Source of the DNA: Aquimarina sp042434915
GTDB lineage: Bacteria > Bacteroidota > Bacteroidia > Flavobacteriales > Flavobacteriaceae
Assembly: GCF_042434915.1 (NCBI RefSeq)
Contig: NZ_CP170198.1
Span: 2,356,001-2,420,000, forward strand
DNA length: 64,000 bases
Reading direction: 5' to 3'
Part shown: one piece after another, positions 27,968-37,400 of the stretch
Position numbering within the stretch: the first letter of the stretch is position 1
Layout: each line of letters starts with the position of its first letter
The notes under the pieces: generated by a model
Database searches by the model: none
Seen by the model: the letters and a program-made list of their open reading frames with translations, nothing else
What the model was told of the DNA's origin: nothing
Program-made: the position numbers and the translations under genes

Positions 27968-29797
27968 TCAAATCAATTTTTTACCTATAGCTCTCCAAAC
28001 TATTACAAGTAACCCTCCTGATAAAATAGCTATAAACGTAGTCACTAATGCTGTGAAATATTTGCCGTATATCCAGTTTCCAGTGGCAAACATACAGCTA
28101 TATACCAAAATGCATCCTAGAAGCATCGCCAAAATACCTGAAGGCACAAACCAAGACTCATTAGATTTAGTTATAAGTAAGTTTTCGCTTCTTGCTCTCC
28201 GTAAAATGGTTTTCCAACCAGGTCCTCCAGGTTGTATTTTTCTATAAAATTCAAAAAGTACCGCATCTTTATCAGGTTTTGTTACAAACGTTATTGTAAC
28301 CCAAATAATTGTTGTTAAAAGCACCACAAATGGAAACTCAAACCAATCTGGAAATATTCCTTTTACATTAATATCATTTACAATTGCTCCAAAAAGAAAC
28401 TTATTTACTGCAGCCGTACTAATGATCATTGAGATAATTCCTGATGCAAACATTGCTGAAATTTCACTCCAAGCATTAATTCGCCACCAAAACCATCGCA
28501 AAATAAATATTAATCCTGTACCCGCTCCAAACATCAATATGTACTTAAAAATCTGTACTGCGTTAGTTAAAGCTAATGCGATCAATGTACTAACTAACAT
28601 TAAAATAATAGTGGCTAATCTTCCAACGGTAACCAATTTTTTTTCTGAAGCATCTTTATTTACAAACTCTTTATAGACATCATTTACTAAATAGGATGCT
28701 CCCCAATTTAAATGCGTAGAAATTGTTGACATGTAGGCCGCTACTAATGAGGCTGCTACGAGTCCTATAAGTCCAGATGGTAATCGGGTAAGCATTGCTG
28801 GATATGCAAGATCATGTCCTAATTTATCTTCGGTAATACCTGGAAATGCTTCCTTCAAACTTTGGAGATCAGGAAATACAACTAACGAGGCCAATGCTAC
28901 AATGATCCATGGCCATGGTCGCAAAGCATAATGCATAATATTAAAAAAGAATGTAGCTCCTATGGCATGATTTTCGTTTTTTGCAGCAAGCATGCGCTGT
29001 GCAATATAGCCTCCACCACCAGGCTCTGCACCAGGATACCAAGAGCTCCACCATTGCACAGCTAGTGGAATAATAAACAATGTGATCAACGCTTTTTTAT
29101 CACTCCATTGCGGAATTAATTCGAGTTTATCTTTTACCGCTGGGTTTGATATCAATTTACTCATCCCTCCCACTTCTGGTAGGTTAACGCAATAATAGGC
29201 TGCTCCTATAGCTCCTGCCATCGCGACAAAAAACAATAAAAAATCAGAATAAACCACACCTTTAAAACCCCCTATAGCACTAAATACAAGAGTAATAACT
29301 CCAGCATATCCAACTGTTTCTAATGCAGAAAGTCCCAACATAACTTGACCTATTTTTATGGCAGCTAGAGTAACACCCGACATAGCTAGAATATTAAATA
29401 CAAATCCCAGATATACCGATCGAAAAATTCGTAAAAATCGTGCAGATTTGCCAGAGTATCTAAGTTCATAGAACTCCATATCTGTTTTTACATTAGAACG
29501 CCTCCATAATCTAGCATAAATAAAGACTGTAAGTAAGCCTGTTAATAGAAATGCCCACCAAACCCAATTACCAGAAACTCCATTTTGCCTTACAATATCT
29601 GTTACTAGATTAGGAGTATCGGTAGAAAAGGTAGTAGCAACCATCGAAAAACCGAGTAACCACCAAGGCATGTTACGACCAGATAAAAAATACTCGGTAG
29701 AATTTTTTCCGGATTTTTTGGAGACAACTAATCCTATAATCAAAGTGACTAAGAAAAAAGTAATAATTATAAAATAATCAAGTGTTGTTAAAACCAT
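27968..29797 (-). CDS. Sodium:solute symporter (SSS family)
   Basis: A 609-residue protein with about 14 membrane segments, of the SGLT/SSS fold. The start LDYFIIITFFLVTLIIGLVVSKK is followed by TEYFLSGRNMPWW, the family's first-helix signature, and STDTPNLVTDIVRQNG. The C-terminus holds GGPGWKTILRRARSE before two last helices. The family takes up solutes such as sugars, proline or sialic acid with sodium; the substrate cannot be told because no catabolic gene stands nearby. It is the first of three minus-strand genes with 74- and 54-nt gaps. Confidence 0.9.
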   Translation of the reverse strand: MVLTTLDYFIIITFFLVTLIIGLVVSKKSGKNSTEYFLSGRNMPWWLLGFSMVATTFSTDTPNLVTDIVRQNGVSGNWVWWAFLLTGLLTVFIYARLWRRSNVKTDMEFYELRYSGKSARFLRIFRSVYLGFVFNILAMSGVTLAAIKIGQVMLGLSALETVGYAGVITLVFSAIGGFKGVVYSDFLLFFVAMAGAIGAAYYCVNLPEVGGMSKLISNPAVKDKLELIPQWSDKKALITLFIIPLAVQWWSSWYPGAEPGGGGYIAQRMLAAKNENHAIGATFFFNIMHYALRPWPWIIVALASLVVFPDLQSLKEAFPGITEDKLGHDLAYPAMLTRLPSGLIGLVAASLVAAYMSTISTHLNWGASYLVNDVYKEFVNKDASEKKLVTVGRLATIILMLVSTLIALALTNAVQIFKYILMFGAGTGLIFILRWFWWRINAWSEISAMFASGIISMIISTAAVNKFLFGAIVNDINVKGIFPDWFEFPFVVLLTTIIWVTITFVTKPDKDAVLFEFYRKIQPGGPGWKTILRRARSENLLITKSNESWFVPSGILAMLLGCILVYSCMFATGNWIYGKYFTALVTTFIAILSGGLLVIVWRAIGKKLI

Positions 29798-30765
29798 TGT
29801 ATGATTCGTTTAATAGATTTCTGGTTTGCTTAAATAATTTTTTCCATGTCGAGCATTCTGCAGTAGGATACTTTCTTACATTTTTTACTTTTTAAAAATT
29901 AGCTCCTACGAATCCTGCACATCATTAATCAAACTAAGTAGCTTACTAACTTTTATAAAGCTAAACGGTATTTTGTAACGTATACCCAAAACATATATAT
30001 CTATGAAGCCCCAATAATAGGCATTCTAAAAAAAAATCCAATAAACTTTTATGTATAAGTTTTAGAGAATACGGTCCACTTCTAGAATTGACTTCGAATT
30101 TAGCCTATTTTAAATACAAAATAATCACTAATATATTCTATTTCTTTAAATAATGGTATTTCCCTTTTTTAACCAGTTTTACAATATGCAATCAATTGAT
30201 AAAATTATAATAGCACATTAACCTAGTTAATGGATCAAAACATAGTATGTAGTTATGATTTAAAAGCAAAGAATGGTTTCCAGATCCTATAGATAGGATT
30301 TAAACAATCCTTCTATTTTCAGCATTTTTACAATATAAAAATGCTGAAAATAGAAGGGTATATTGCTATAATCTTAATGAAATATTTCTGAATTTTAGGT
30401 ATATAAAAAGATGAAGCACCCTACATCGAATTGTAAAATTTTTCTGAATTCAATTTAATAATTCGAAAAACTAAAAGTTTACATGAAAATGAATCTATAA
30501 ATTGTAGTATCGAAATATAGTCCTACATCTAATTTCACAGGGATTTCTATCAAGGAATTTAAAAACTCAGCAAGTACTGTTCATGCTGCTATTGTAGCAT
30601 AGAAAAGCTCTAAATCAAAAATAATATCATGATCTCATCACTTAATTTCAATTTCTTATTAGATATATAAAAGAAATAAATTTATGATTTAACAAGATAT
30701 GAAACATAAGTACCAATTAATAAGCCTTGATATGCTTAATTTATCTGCAAAACTCTAAGTATGTA
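29798..30765. other. Gene-free spacer of nearly 1 kb
   Basis: Stops occur in all six frames and no gene, tRNA or recognised RNA family was seen. The only strong structure is the perfect 22-bp hairpin at 30309-30357. The composition is very AT-rich. Confidence 0.5.
30309..30357. repeat. Perfect 22-bp inverted repeat (long hairpin)
   Basis: Arms 30309-30330 and 30336-30357 are perfectly complementary around a 5-nt loop (CAATA). There is no T-run on either side, and the nearest genes are more than 400 bp away, so it is not an ordinary gene terminator. It could belong to a small RNA or a mobile-element relic. Confidence 0.8.
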
Positions 30766-31014
30766 CTAAGCATTCGCGCGAATCGGGGCCCAGTGTGAAC
30801 ACAGCATTCCAGGTGCTGCTTTCTGTGGATTAGCACAAGTGGGTCCTTGAAAACGAGAGCAAGTTGTACAATTACGGTCATCTTTTAATGTGGCTCTCAT
30901 CTCAAACGTATCACAAGTATGTTGATTACTTACTGTAGTTTGATGGGTTGTACAAAATTCTCCTTCAATTAAATGCGTGCAGTTTAAACAACTGTTTCCT
31001 AATCTAATAGCCAT
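30766..31014 (-). CDS. Small protein with a duplicated four-cysteine unit
   Basis: An 82-residue protein with eight cysteines in two matching units: C9-x2-C12-x8-C21-x12-C34 and C49-x2-C52-x7-C60-x11-C72. Histidines 14, 24, 32 and 74 lie nearby. The pattern suggests two zinc knuckles or iron-sulfur/rubredoxin-like sites that arose by internal duplication. It has no signal peptide or membrane helix and should be cytoplasmic. The family was not recognised by name. It is separated by 226 bp from the next minus-strand gene and may have its own promoter. Confidence 0.75.
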   Translation of the reverse strand: MAIRLGNSCLNCTHLIEGEFCTTHQTTVSNQHTCDTFEMRATLKDDRNCTTCSRFQGPTCANPQKAAPGMLCSHWAPIRANA

Positions 31015-31240
31015 AATAGTATGTTTTATTGAATTTAAATTTACAGCTAAAACAAAAAAGAAACAATATAAATTAGCAACCGTTGCTTGATGTTCAGAAT
31101 TAAATTATAAAGGAAAGCCCAAATTATTTTGACAAACTTTTTAAGAATATAACACGATATTATCTATTCTATTTAAAATATTGAATCTTTACTCAAAACG
31201 AAGTTCTCACCCGTATACTTATTAATTAAGAAATTGATCT

Positions 31241-31411
31241 TAAATTTTAGTCAAGAGTTTCTATTCTTTTTGAAATTTCTTCCGCTTCAGCGAATTTTTT
31301 ATCACTCTCGGCTCTATTGACACTTGATAGCTGATGCCACTCGCTCATCAATTTTTTGTACTTCTTTTGTAGTATTTCCTTTTCTGATTTTTTCTTAAAA
31401 AATTTAAACAT
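31241..31411 (-). CDS. Lacal_2735-like small protein
   Basis: A 56-residue protein starting MFKFFKKKSEKEILQKKY and ending RIELLTKI. It is highly charged and almost wholly helical, probably a short coiled-coil. Length and start match the flavobacterial Lacal_2735 family, which has no known function. It lies 22 nt downstream of the glutathione peroxidase gene on the same strand and is probably cotranscribed with it. Confidence 0.7.
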
Positions 31412-31433
31412 GCCGACTCAATTTTAGGTGTCA

Positions 31434-31979
31434 TTACTTTAAATGCTTAGTGATTTTAGAACTTATTGGATTTGTTGTAGAAAGATAATAATCTATCAGT
31501 GTACCTTTCTCATCTATCAAAAATTTCTGAAAATTCCACTTTACAGTCGAACTCTTAGTATCATTGTGTTTTTTGTTAGTGAGCCACATATACAAAGGAT
31601 GTTGGTCTGATCCTTTAACTTTTATCTTTTCAGTAATCAAAAAAGTAACTCCGTAATTGACACTGCAAAAATTCTCAATATCCTCTGCATTTCCAGGTTC
31701 TTGATTTCCGAATTGATTGCAAGGGACACCTATAATGTTCAAGTCGTTTTTGTACAAATCCTGCAACTTCTGTAAATCTTTGTATTGCTTAGTAAAACCA
31801 CATTTGGAGGCGACGTTGACAATTAGGATCTTTTTTCCTTTATATTGTGCTAAATCTATGGGAACTCCTTGTAAAGTGTTTAATGAAATATCATAAAAGG
31901 ATATTTTTTCTCTTTTCTTGTTCTGTTTTGAAGAAAAAAGCCATGGTATTTTGGCGGTGCTAATAAATTTCATAGTCAA
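31434..31979 (-). CDS. Glutathione peroxidase-family thiol peroxidase
   Basis: A 181-residue protein of the thioredoxin fold. The peroxidatic Cys60 is in VNVASKCGFTKQY; the catalytic Gln and Trp/Asn are in GVPCNQFGNQEPG and KWNFQKFLID. Bacterial members of this type usually reduce peroxides with thioredoxin rather than glutathione. The first ~22 residues form an unusual basic extension (IPWLFSSKQNKKREK) that is neither a clear signal peptide nor a membrane helix. It lies 70 nt downstream of folE in the same direction. Confidence 0.92.
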   Translation of the reverse strand: MTMKFISTAKIPWLFSSKQNKKREKISFYDISLNTLQGVPIDLAQYKGKKILIVNVASKCGFTKQYKDLQKLQDLYKNDLNIIGVPCNQFGNQEPGNAEDIENFCSVNYGVTFLITEKIKVKGSDQHPLYMWLTNKKHNDTKSSTVKWNFQKFLIDEKGTLIDYYLSTTNPISSKITKHLK

Positions 31980-32049
31980 TAATTAAATTTTTTAATTTAT
32001 AGAAGTGCAAAAAATTTTTATATACTAGTTCATGATAGTACTGACTATT

Positions 32050-32751
32050 TTAAGAATTCAAATAATTTTGTAATTCTGCTATTTTGCTTGGTGTATTAAA
32101 TTTTCCACCGTAATAGGCAGTAATTGTTGACGAAGTATCATCCTGTATTCCTCTCGATGAAACACATAAATGCTTGGCATCTATAATTACAGCTATGTCT
32201 TCAGTGGCTAGAATTTGCTTTAAATCTAACGCAATTTGATTGGTTAAACGTTCTTGCACCTGTGGTCTTTTTGCGTAATACTGCACAATTCGATTAAGCT
32301 TGGATAAACCAATAACTTTGCCCGAAGAAATATAAGCAACATGGGCTTTACCAATGATTGGCACAAAATGGTGCTCACAATTAGAATAAAAAGTGATGTT
32401 TTTTTCTACCAACATTTGATTATATTGATATTTATTATCAAAAAGTGCTATGGTAGGTTTATTCTTTGGATTAAGGCCCGAAAAAATTTCGTCAATATAC
32501 ATTTTTGCAACACGGCCAGGGGTACCTTGTAAAGAGTCATCGGTTAAATCTAATCCCATAACATTCATGATTTCTCCAAATAATAATGCTATTCGCTCCT
32601 TTTTTTCTTCGTCTGAAAGTAAAAAAGCATCAGATTTCATCGGCGTTTTAATACCAGTATACATATGATCATCTCCTATCTCAGCTTGTGTGAAATTACT
32701 AAGTTCATTTTCTTCACGCAGGGTATTCAACATAGTTTCTTGGTGTTTCAT
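32050..32751 (-). CDS. folE: GTP cyclohydrolase I
   Basis: A 233-residue type IA enzyme that converts GTP to 7,8-dihydroneopterin triphosphate, the entry to folate, pterin and queuosine pathways. Zinc ligands are Cys125 and His128 in SNCEHHFVPI and Cys196 in AKHLCVSSRG; DDSLQGTPGRVAKMY and KRPQVQERLT complete the family core. The N-terminal ~30 residues are variable; Met7 is an alternative start. The gene overlaps the end of the upstream PTPS-type gene by 38 nt (20 nt if Met7 is used), so coupling is tight. Confidence 0.96.
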   Translation of the reverse strand: MKHQETMLNTLREENELSNFTQAEIGDDHMYTGIKTPMKSDAFLLSDEEKKERIALLFGEIMNVMGLDLTDDSLQGTPGRVAKMYIDEIFSGLNPKNKPTIALFDNKYQYNQMLVEKNITFYSNCEHHFVPIIGKAHVAYISSGKVIGLSKLNRIVQYYAKRPQVQERLTNQIALDLKQILATEDIAVIIDAKHLCVSSRGIQDDTSSTITAYYGGKFNTPSKIAELQNYLNS

Positions 32752-33142
32752 ATAACGTTATTTTAAGTTCTAATTCAGAATCGATTTCTTGTTCAAGAAT
32801 ACTATATATAACCCTTGCAATATTTTCGGCAGTTGGATTTAAATTAGCAAACTCAGGCACATCCAGATTTAAATTTTTATGATCAAATTTGTCCAATATA
32901 TATTTCTTTATGATGTCTGAAATAATCTTGGTATCGATCACATACCCAGTTTCTGGGTCACAATACCCGATTATCTTTACTTCTAGCTCATAATTATGGC
33001 CGTGATAGTTGACATTATTACATTTTCCAAATACTCTCTGATTCTCCTCTACACTCCAATGAGCATTATGTAATCTATGCGCTGCATTAAAGTGTTCTCT
33101 TCTTATGATTGCCGTTTTTCTTTTATTTTCATTTAAATTCAT
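32714..33142 (-). CDS. 6-pyruvoyltetrahydropterin synthase/QueD family enzyme with PTPS-II-type signature
   Basis: A 142-residue T-fold protein acting on dihydroneopterin triphosphate. Zinc ligands are His22 (NAAHRL), His47 and His49 (YHGHNY), and the catalytic Cys is Cys41. The spacing is C-x5-HGH (CNNVNYHGH), as in animal PTPS (CNNPNGHGH), whereas QueD of the queuosine pathway has C-x3-HGH. The second catalytic part is KFDHKNLN and the C-terminal Glu is in LYETPRNYVEY. The product may thus be 6-pyruvoyl-tetrahydropterin for a biopterin-type cofactor. Overlap with folE supports a shared pathway. Confidence 0.88.
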   Translation of the reverse strand: MNLNENKRKTAIIRREHFNAAHRLHNAHWSVEENQRVFGKCNNVNYHGHNYELEVKIIGYCDPETGYVIDTKIISDIIKKYILDKFDHKNLNLDVPEFANLNPTAENIARVIYSILEQEIDSELELKITLYETPRNYVEYPA

Positions 33143-33227
33143 ATAAATTTCACTTTACATCTTTTTTTAAATAGAATCAAAATAACCTCTGTTTATAAAG
33201 ATTGCTACGTTGGTGAAGTAAAAGTAC

Positions 33228-33269
33228 TTATTTTGTTTAATCATTAGTGTTAAAAATTAAACAAAATAA
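33228..33269. repeat. 14-bp inverted repeat between the XRE gene and the pterin genes
   Basis: Arms 33228-33241 and 33256-33269 are perfectly complementary, with a 14-nt loop; all but one pair per arm are A-T. It lies 150 nt past the XRE stop and 86 nt before the PTPS start. It may be a weak terminator or an operator. Confidence 0.5.
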
Positions 33270-33420
33270 ATTTTTGAAAAGTTTTAAAATTTAGACGGCT
33301 TTATTATTAGATGACTACAATATCTCACTTGTTTATTCAATTAGAACTTTATTACAAAGGAATCAAATAATGTTGAGTCACTGATTTTTATAAATCAAAC
33401 AGAATGCCCAACAATACTTA

Positions 33421-33960
33421 CTAAATTATAGAAAAATTCAAACAAATTTTAAGCTTCTTTTGTTTATCAATCCAAGCGGTATTGATAAAAATGATAGCTA
33501 CGTTAATCAGAATCAATATAATCATGATTATCATCGTAAATTGATTACCTGCACCTATCCAGTTTTTAAAAAAAATACTAAGCATAAACGTTATAATCGC
33601 AACTACGGTATACCCTATTTGTAGAGAAACAACTTGTTTTGTCAAAGGGTTAAACTGTTTTGTAAAAAACATAATCATTAGAGGAAGAATAATATTTGCA
33701 GGCGGCATAAAGGTTACAAAGACAGATGATATATTAATGATTTTTATCCAAGAGTAGTTTTTATTTTCAAATAACTCTTGAGGTTTGAGTAGTACATGAG
33801 CATCGCAATCGAGGGCTTTTGCCAAAGCTTTCAACGTATGACCTTTTGGTATCCCTCCAGACTCGATTCGTTGTATCGTTCGGGTTGAGAGCCCAGACTT
33901 GTTTGACAACTCTTCTTGTGTTAAATTTAAAAGTTCCCGTTTTTCTTTTACCCCAGACAT
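33421..33960 (-). CDS. Membrane-bound XRE-family HTH regulator
   Basis: A 179-residue protein with an N-terminal HTH_3 domain (residues 3-60; LNLTQEELSNKSGLSTRTIQRIESG) followed by four hydrophobic segments at about 72-97, 109-130 and 138-162, the first possibly being two. Such regulators sit in the membrane and may sense membrane state or an ion. The C-terminus is poorly conserved by eye. The target is unknown; it is divergent from the giant surface-protein gene with a 457-bp spacer, so regulation of that gene is possible but not shown. Confidence 0.85.
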   Translation of the reverse strand: MSGVKEKRELLNLTQEELSNKSGLSTRTIQRIESGGIPKGHTLKALAKALDCDAHVLLKPQELFENKNYSWIKIINISSVFVTFMPPANIILPLMIMFFTKQFNPLTKQVVSLQIGYTVVAIITFMLSIFFKNWIGAGNQFTMIIMIILILINVAIIFINTAWIDKQKKLKICLNFSII

Positions 33961-34417
33961 TTTATAATATTATTTTACCTGATATACCGTAGCTAAAATA
34001 TAAAATAATATTACAAAACATCTAACTTCAACTGGTACTTACGATACGTGCGTAATACGTAATCATAAAATCACTTTGATAAAACTTATCACTAACAGTC
34101 ACTATATATTTTAATCTTTAGGTTCAATCATAAAACTTATTTTGATAGTACAAAAAATAGATAGTTAACAAATGCTACCTATGACAATTTATCCGACTTC
34201 CTTTTTTTACAAAAAAGTTCACCTTTTCTTTAAGTCTCAATTCTACGGTTTTTCAGTACTAAAGAATTAATTTTTTTAACTATATTTACCTAACCAATTT
34301 AAATTATGAAAAATTCACTTCTCATGTAACGACTGCACGTTATTACTATACTATAAGTTTGTTTTATTTTTTGATTTTTATATTGGGTATCCTTAAAACT
34401 GTCTATTACCCTATACT
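33961..34417. other. Spacer between XRE regulator and giant surface protein gene
   Basis: No gene longer than a few codons. A near-consensus -7 box TATATTTA is at 34281-34288 and a tiny reading frame of seven codons (34306-34329) follows it, before the ATG at 34418. The implied leader is about 125 nt. Confidence 0.4.
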
Positions 34418-37400
34418 ATGAAAAAAATACTCTTATTTTTTTTTATCATTTTATTTTCAATAAATTTTTCGTTTTCCCAATTAAGTAATCAACATTATTT
34501 ACCTCCTTTAAAACAGGTTACAAACAATCAAGCAATTCGTCAACAGGCTTTTTATCTTTCTACTCCAGAGACATCACCTTTTGATGTATTGGTATATAGG
34601 GGGACAAACCCCTCTCCAATCGCTACGCTAGTTAATCTATCTAGCACTACTCCAATACAATATGACATTGCCAACGGAGACAACAATATTACTTTGGTTA
34701 CAAATGCGAACACAGGAGTAGTGTTATCTAACAGTGGTTTGAGGTTCGAAGCTCCTGGAGGAGAAAATTTTTATGTCAATTATAGAGGAAGATCGGGGGC
34801 TCAAGCTACCTCATTAACCTCTAAGGGAGTACAAGCCTTAGGTACTTCGTTTAAATGGGGAGGAATTCCAAATAGAGCTAATAATGCTAACTTGACATCA
34901 ACTTTGGGTATTATGGCTACTGAAGATGGAACAACCGTCAATATTTTTGGGTATGATCCAGCCTGTGAATTTCGCTTAGCTGGAGATCCTGATGGTCTCA
35001 TTGATGATTCTATCCAAATTGTCTTAAATGCAGGGCAAACTTTTGTACTCGAAGCAAGAAAAGGTGAAACCTCGGCCAATATTGATGGTTGGCTAGGAGC
35101 CTCAATTAAGTCTAATAAAAATATAGCTATTAGTAACGGAGGTTTAAATACTGGCGTTCGTATTGGTTCCCAAAGTAGGGATGCAGCTATTGACCAACCC
35201 GTTCCAGAAAATGTATTAGGACGCGAATATGTATTTGTAAGAGGTAATGGGACAAATGAAACCGAATTTCCCATAATTATTGGTACTCAAAACGGAACAG
35301 AAATTTTTGTTAATGGTGCAACCACCCCGATAGCAACTATAAACACAGGCGAATATTTTGAAATCCCAGGGAGCAACTATTCTGGCGGTTCGGCGGGAGC
35401 AAATATGTATGTAAATACTTCAAAAGAAACTTACGCATATCAATGCCTCGCTGGCTCGACTGGTATTCAAACTATTGGATTAAATTTTATAGCACCTGTT
35501 AACTGCTTATTACCCGATAACCTCGAAAGTATTTCAAATATTAGAGATGTCGATAATCTGGAATTTGACGGCGGAATTACCATTATAGCGTCTACTACAA
35601 CCCCTGATGAAAACATCGTTGTTACAGATGATACGGGTATTGTAAATAAGCCTACCTCTATTCCAGTTATAGGGTCACCAGATTGGAAAACATTTTTTGT
35701 GTCAGGACTTTCTGGAGATGTTTCTGTACAATCAACAGGTCCGATAGCTGTTGGATTTCTTGGTGTTAACAGCAATGCTGGAATCGCTGGTTATTTTTCA
35801 GGGTTTGATTCGGTTCCTGTAGTTGCGCTGGATGTATCGGGCGGAGGTTGTCTTCCTGGTTCAGATGTTTTTGAAATATCAAATAGTTTTGATGCGTATC
35901 AATGGTTCCAAAACGGAGCTCAAATTGTGGGCGCTACAACAAGTACTTATACTCCAACAGAGCCTGGTGATTTTTTTGTTAGAGTTACCAAGGGAAGCTG
36001 CACATATGATTCTGCTATTCTTTCCGTTTATAATTGTGATCCAGAAATCGTTATTAAAAAAACTGTTGATAACTCAAATGCATTAGAGGGAGACAATGTA
36101 ATTTTTACTATAACGGTTGAACATTTAGGTGTCAATCCTGTTAGCAACTTGGTCATTAATGATGTACTCCCGGCAGAACTTTCCTTTGTCAGTGGCACTC
36201 CTAGTTTTGGCACTTGGGTAGCTCCTAATTGGACTATAGGATCCATGTTTAGTGGAGAATTGCATTCATTGCAGGTTACAGCCTCTGTAAATGAAATAGA
36301 CGCAACAACCACAGTTACAAATATTATCAGTAATACGCAAAATGAAATTGAAGCTAATACTCTTCCAGATGATTTTACCGAAGATGTTACGATTACCAAT
36401 AGCGACGTTACGATCACCAAACAGGATCAAGCACCTATTGATGGTAGTTATGATACTGTAGGAGAACAAATTGTTTATAATTTTGTAGTTAACAATACTG
36501 GAGAAGTTCCATTAAATAATATTACCATTTCAGATTCAAATATTGATGTTGGTAGTCTTACACCATCAACAGTTTCAAATCTTCCTGTTGGAGCCTCTGC
36601 AACCTTTACTGCAACGCACACAATTACACAAGATGATATTGAAGCAGATCAAGTTATTAACTCTGCTACCGTATTTGCTGAGTTATCAAATGGGTTTATA
36701 ATCTCGGATATCTCAGACGACCCAGATGATACTACAACCAATATCGACGACCCAACCATTACTCCTATTGATCAAAAAGGTGCTTTAGTTTTAGAAAAAA
36801 TTGCCCAACCCGCACAAGATGGATTATATGATACTATAGGAGAAGTTATTCAATACGAATTAACAGTGTTCAATACAGGTAATGTGAGTTTAACTAATGT
36901 TTCAATTACAGATTCTTTTGCAGATGCTGGATCTATCTCTCCCACCAATATCACAAACTTACCAGCTGGTTCATCTGCAATTTTTACAGCGCAACACACC
37001 TTGGTAGTAGATGATTTTAATAATGGGAGTGCCACGAATACTGCAACGGTTTCTGGAACCGAGGTGGTTGAAGGAACATTAATCACAGATACATCCGATG
37101 ATCCCACAACGATAACACCAGAGGATGCTACTGTAGTTACAATACCCCAGTTTGGACAATTAAGTGTTACTAAAGTAGATGAAGCACCCGCTGATGGATC
37201 CTACGATACAATTGATGAAACCATACGCTATACCATCGTTATAGAAAGTGTAGGAACTGTTACTATTACAAATATAAATGTTGTCGATCCAAATGCCGAT
37301 ACTATTATTTTACTAGGTACTACTGGAACAGATGCGGGAGGTGATATGACTGTAGACAGCATGGATCCAGGAGATACAGCAACATATCTCGTTACTCACT

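Noticed and set aside
28422..28676. Plus-strand open frames opposite the sodium symporter
   Set aside because: Complementary shadows of the membrane-protein gene without start signals.
26265..34000. Genomic island or prophage in the region with large spacers
   Set aside because: No integrase, transposase, phage genes, tRNA-end duplications or clear change in composition were seen.
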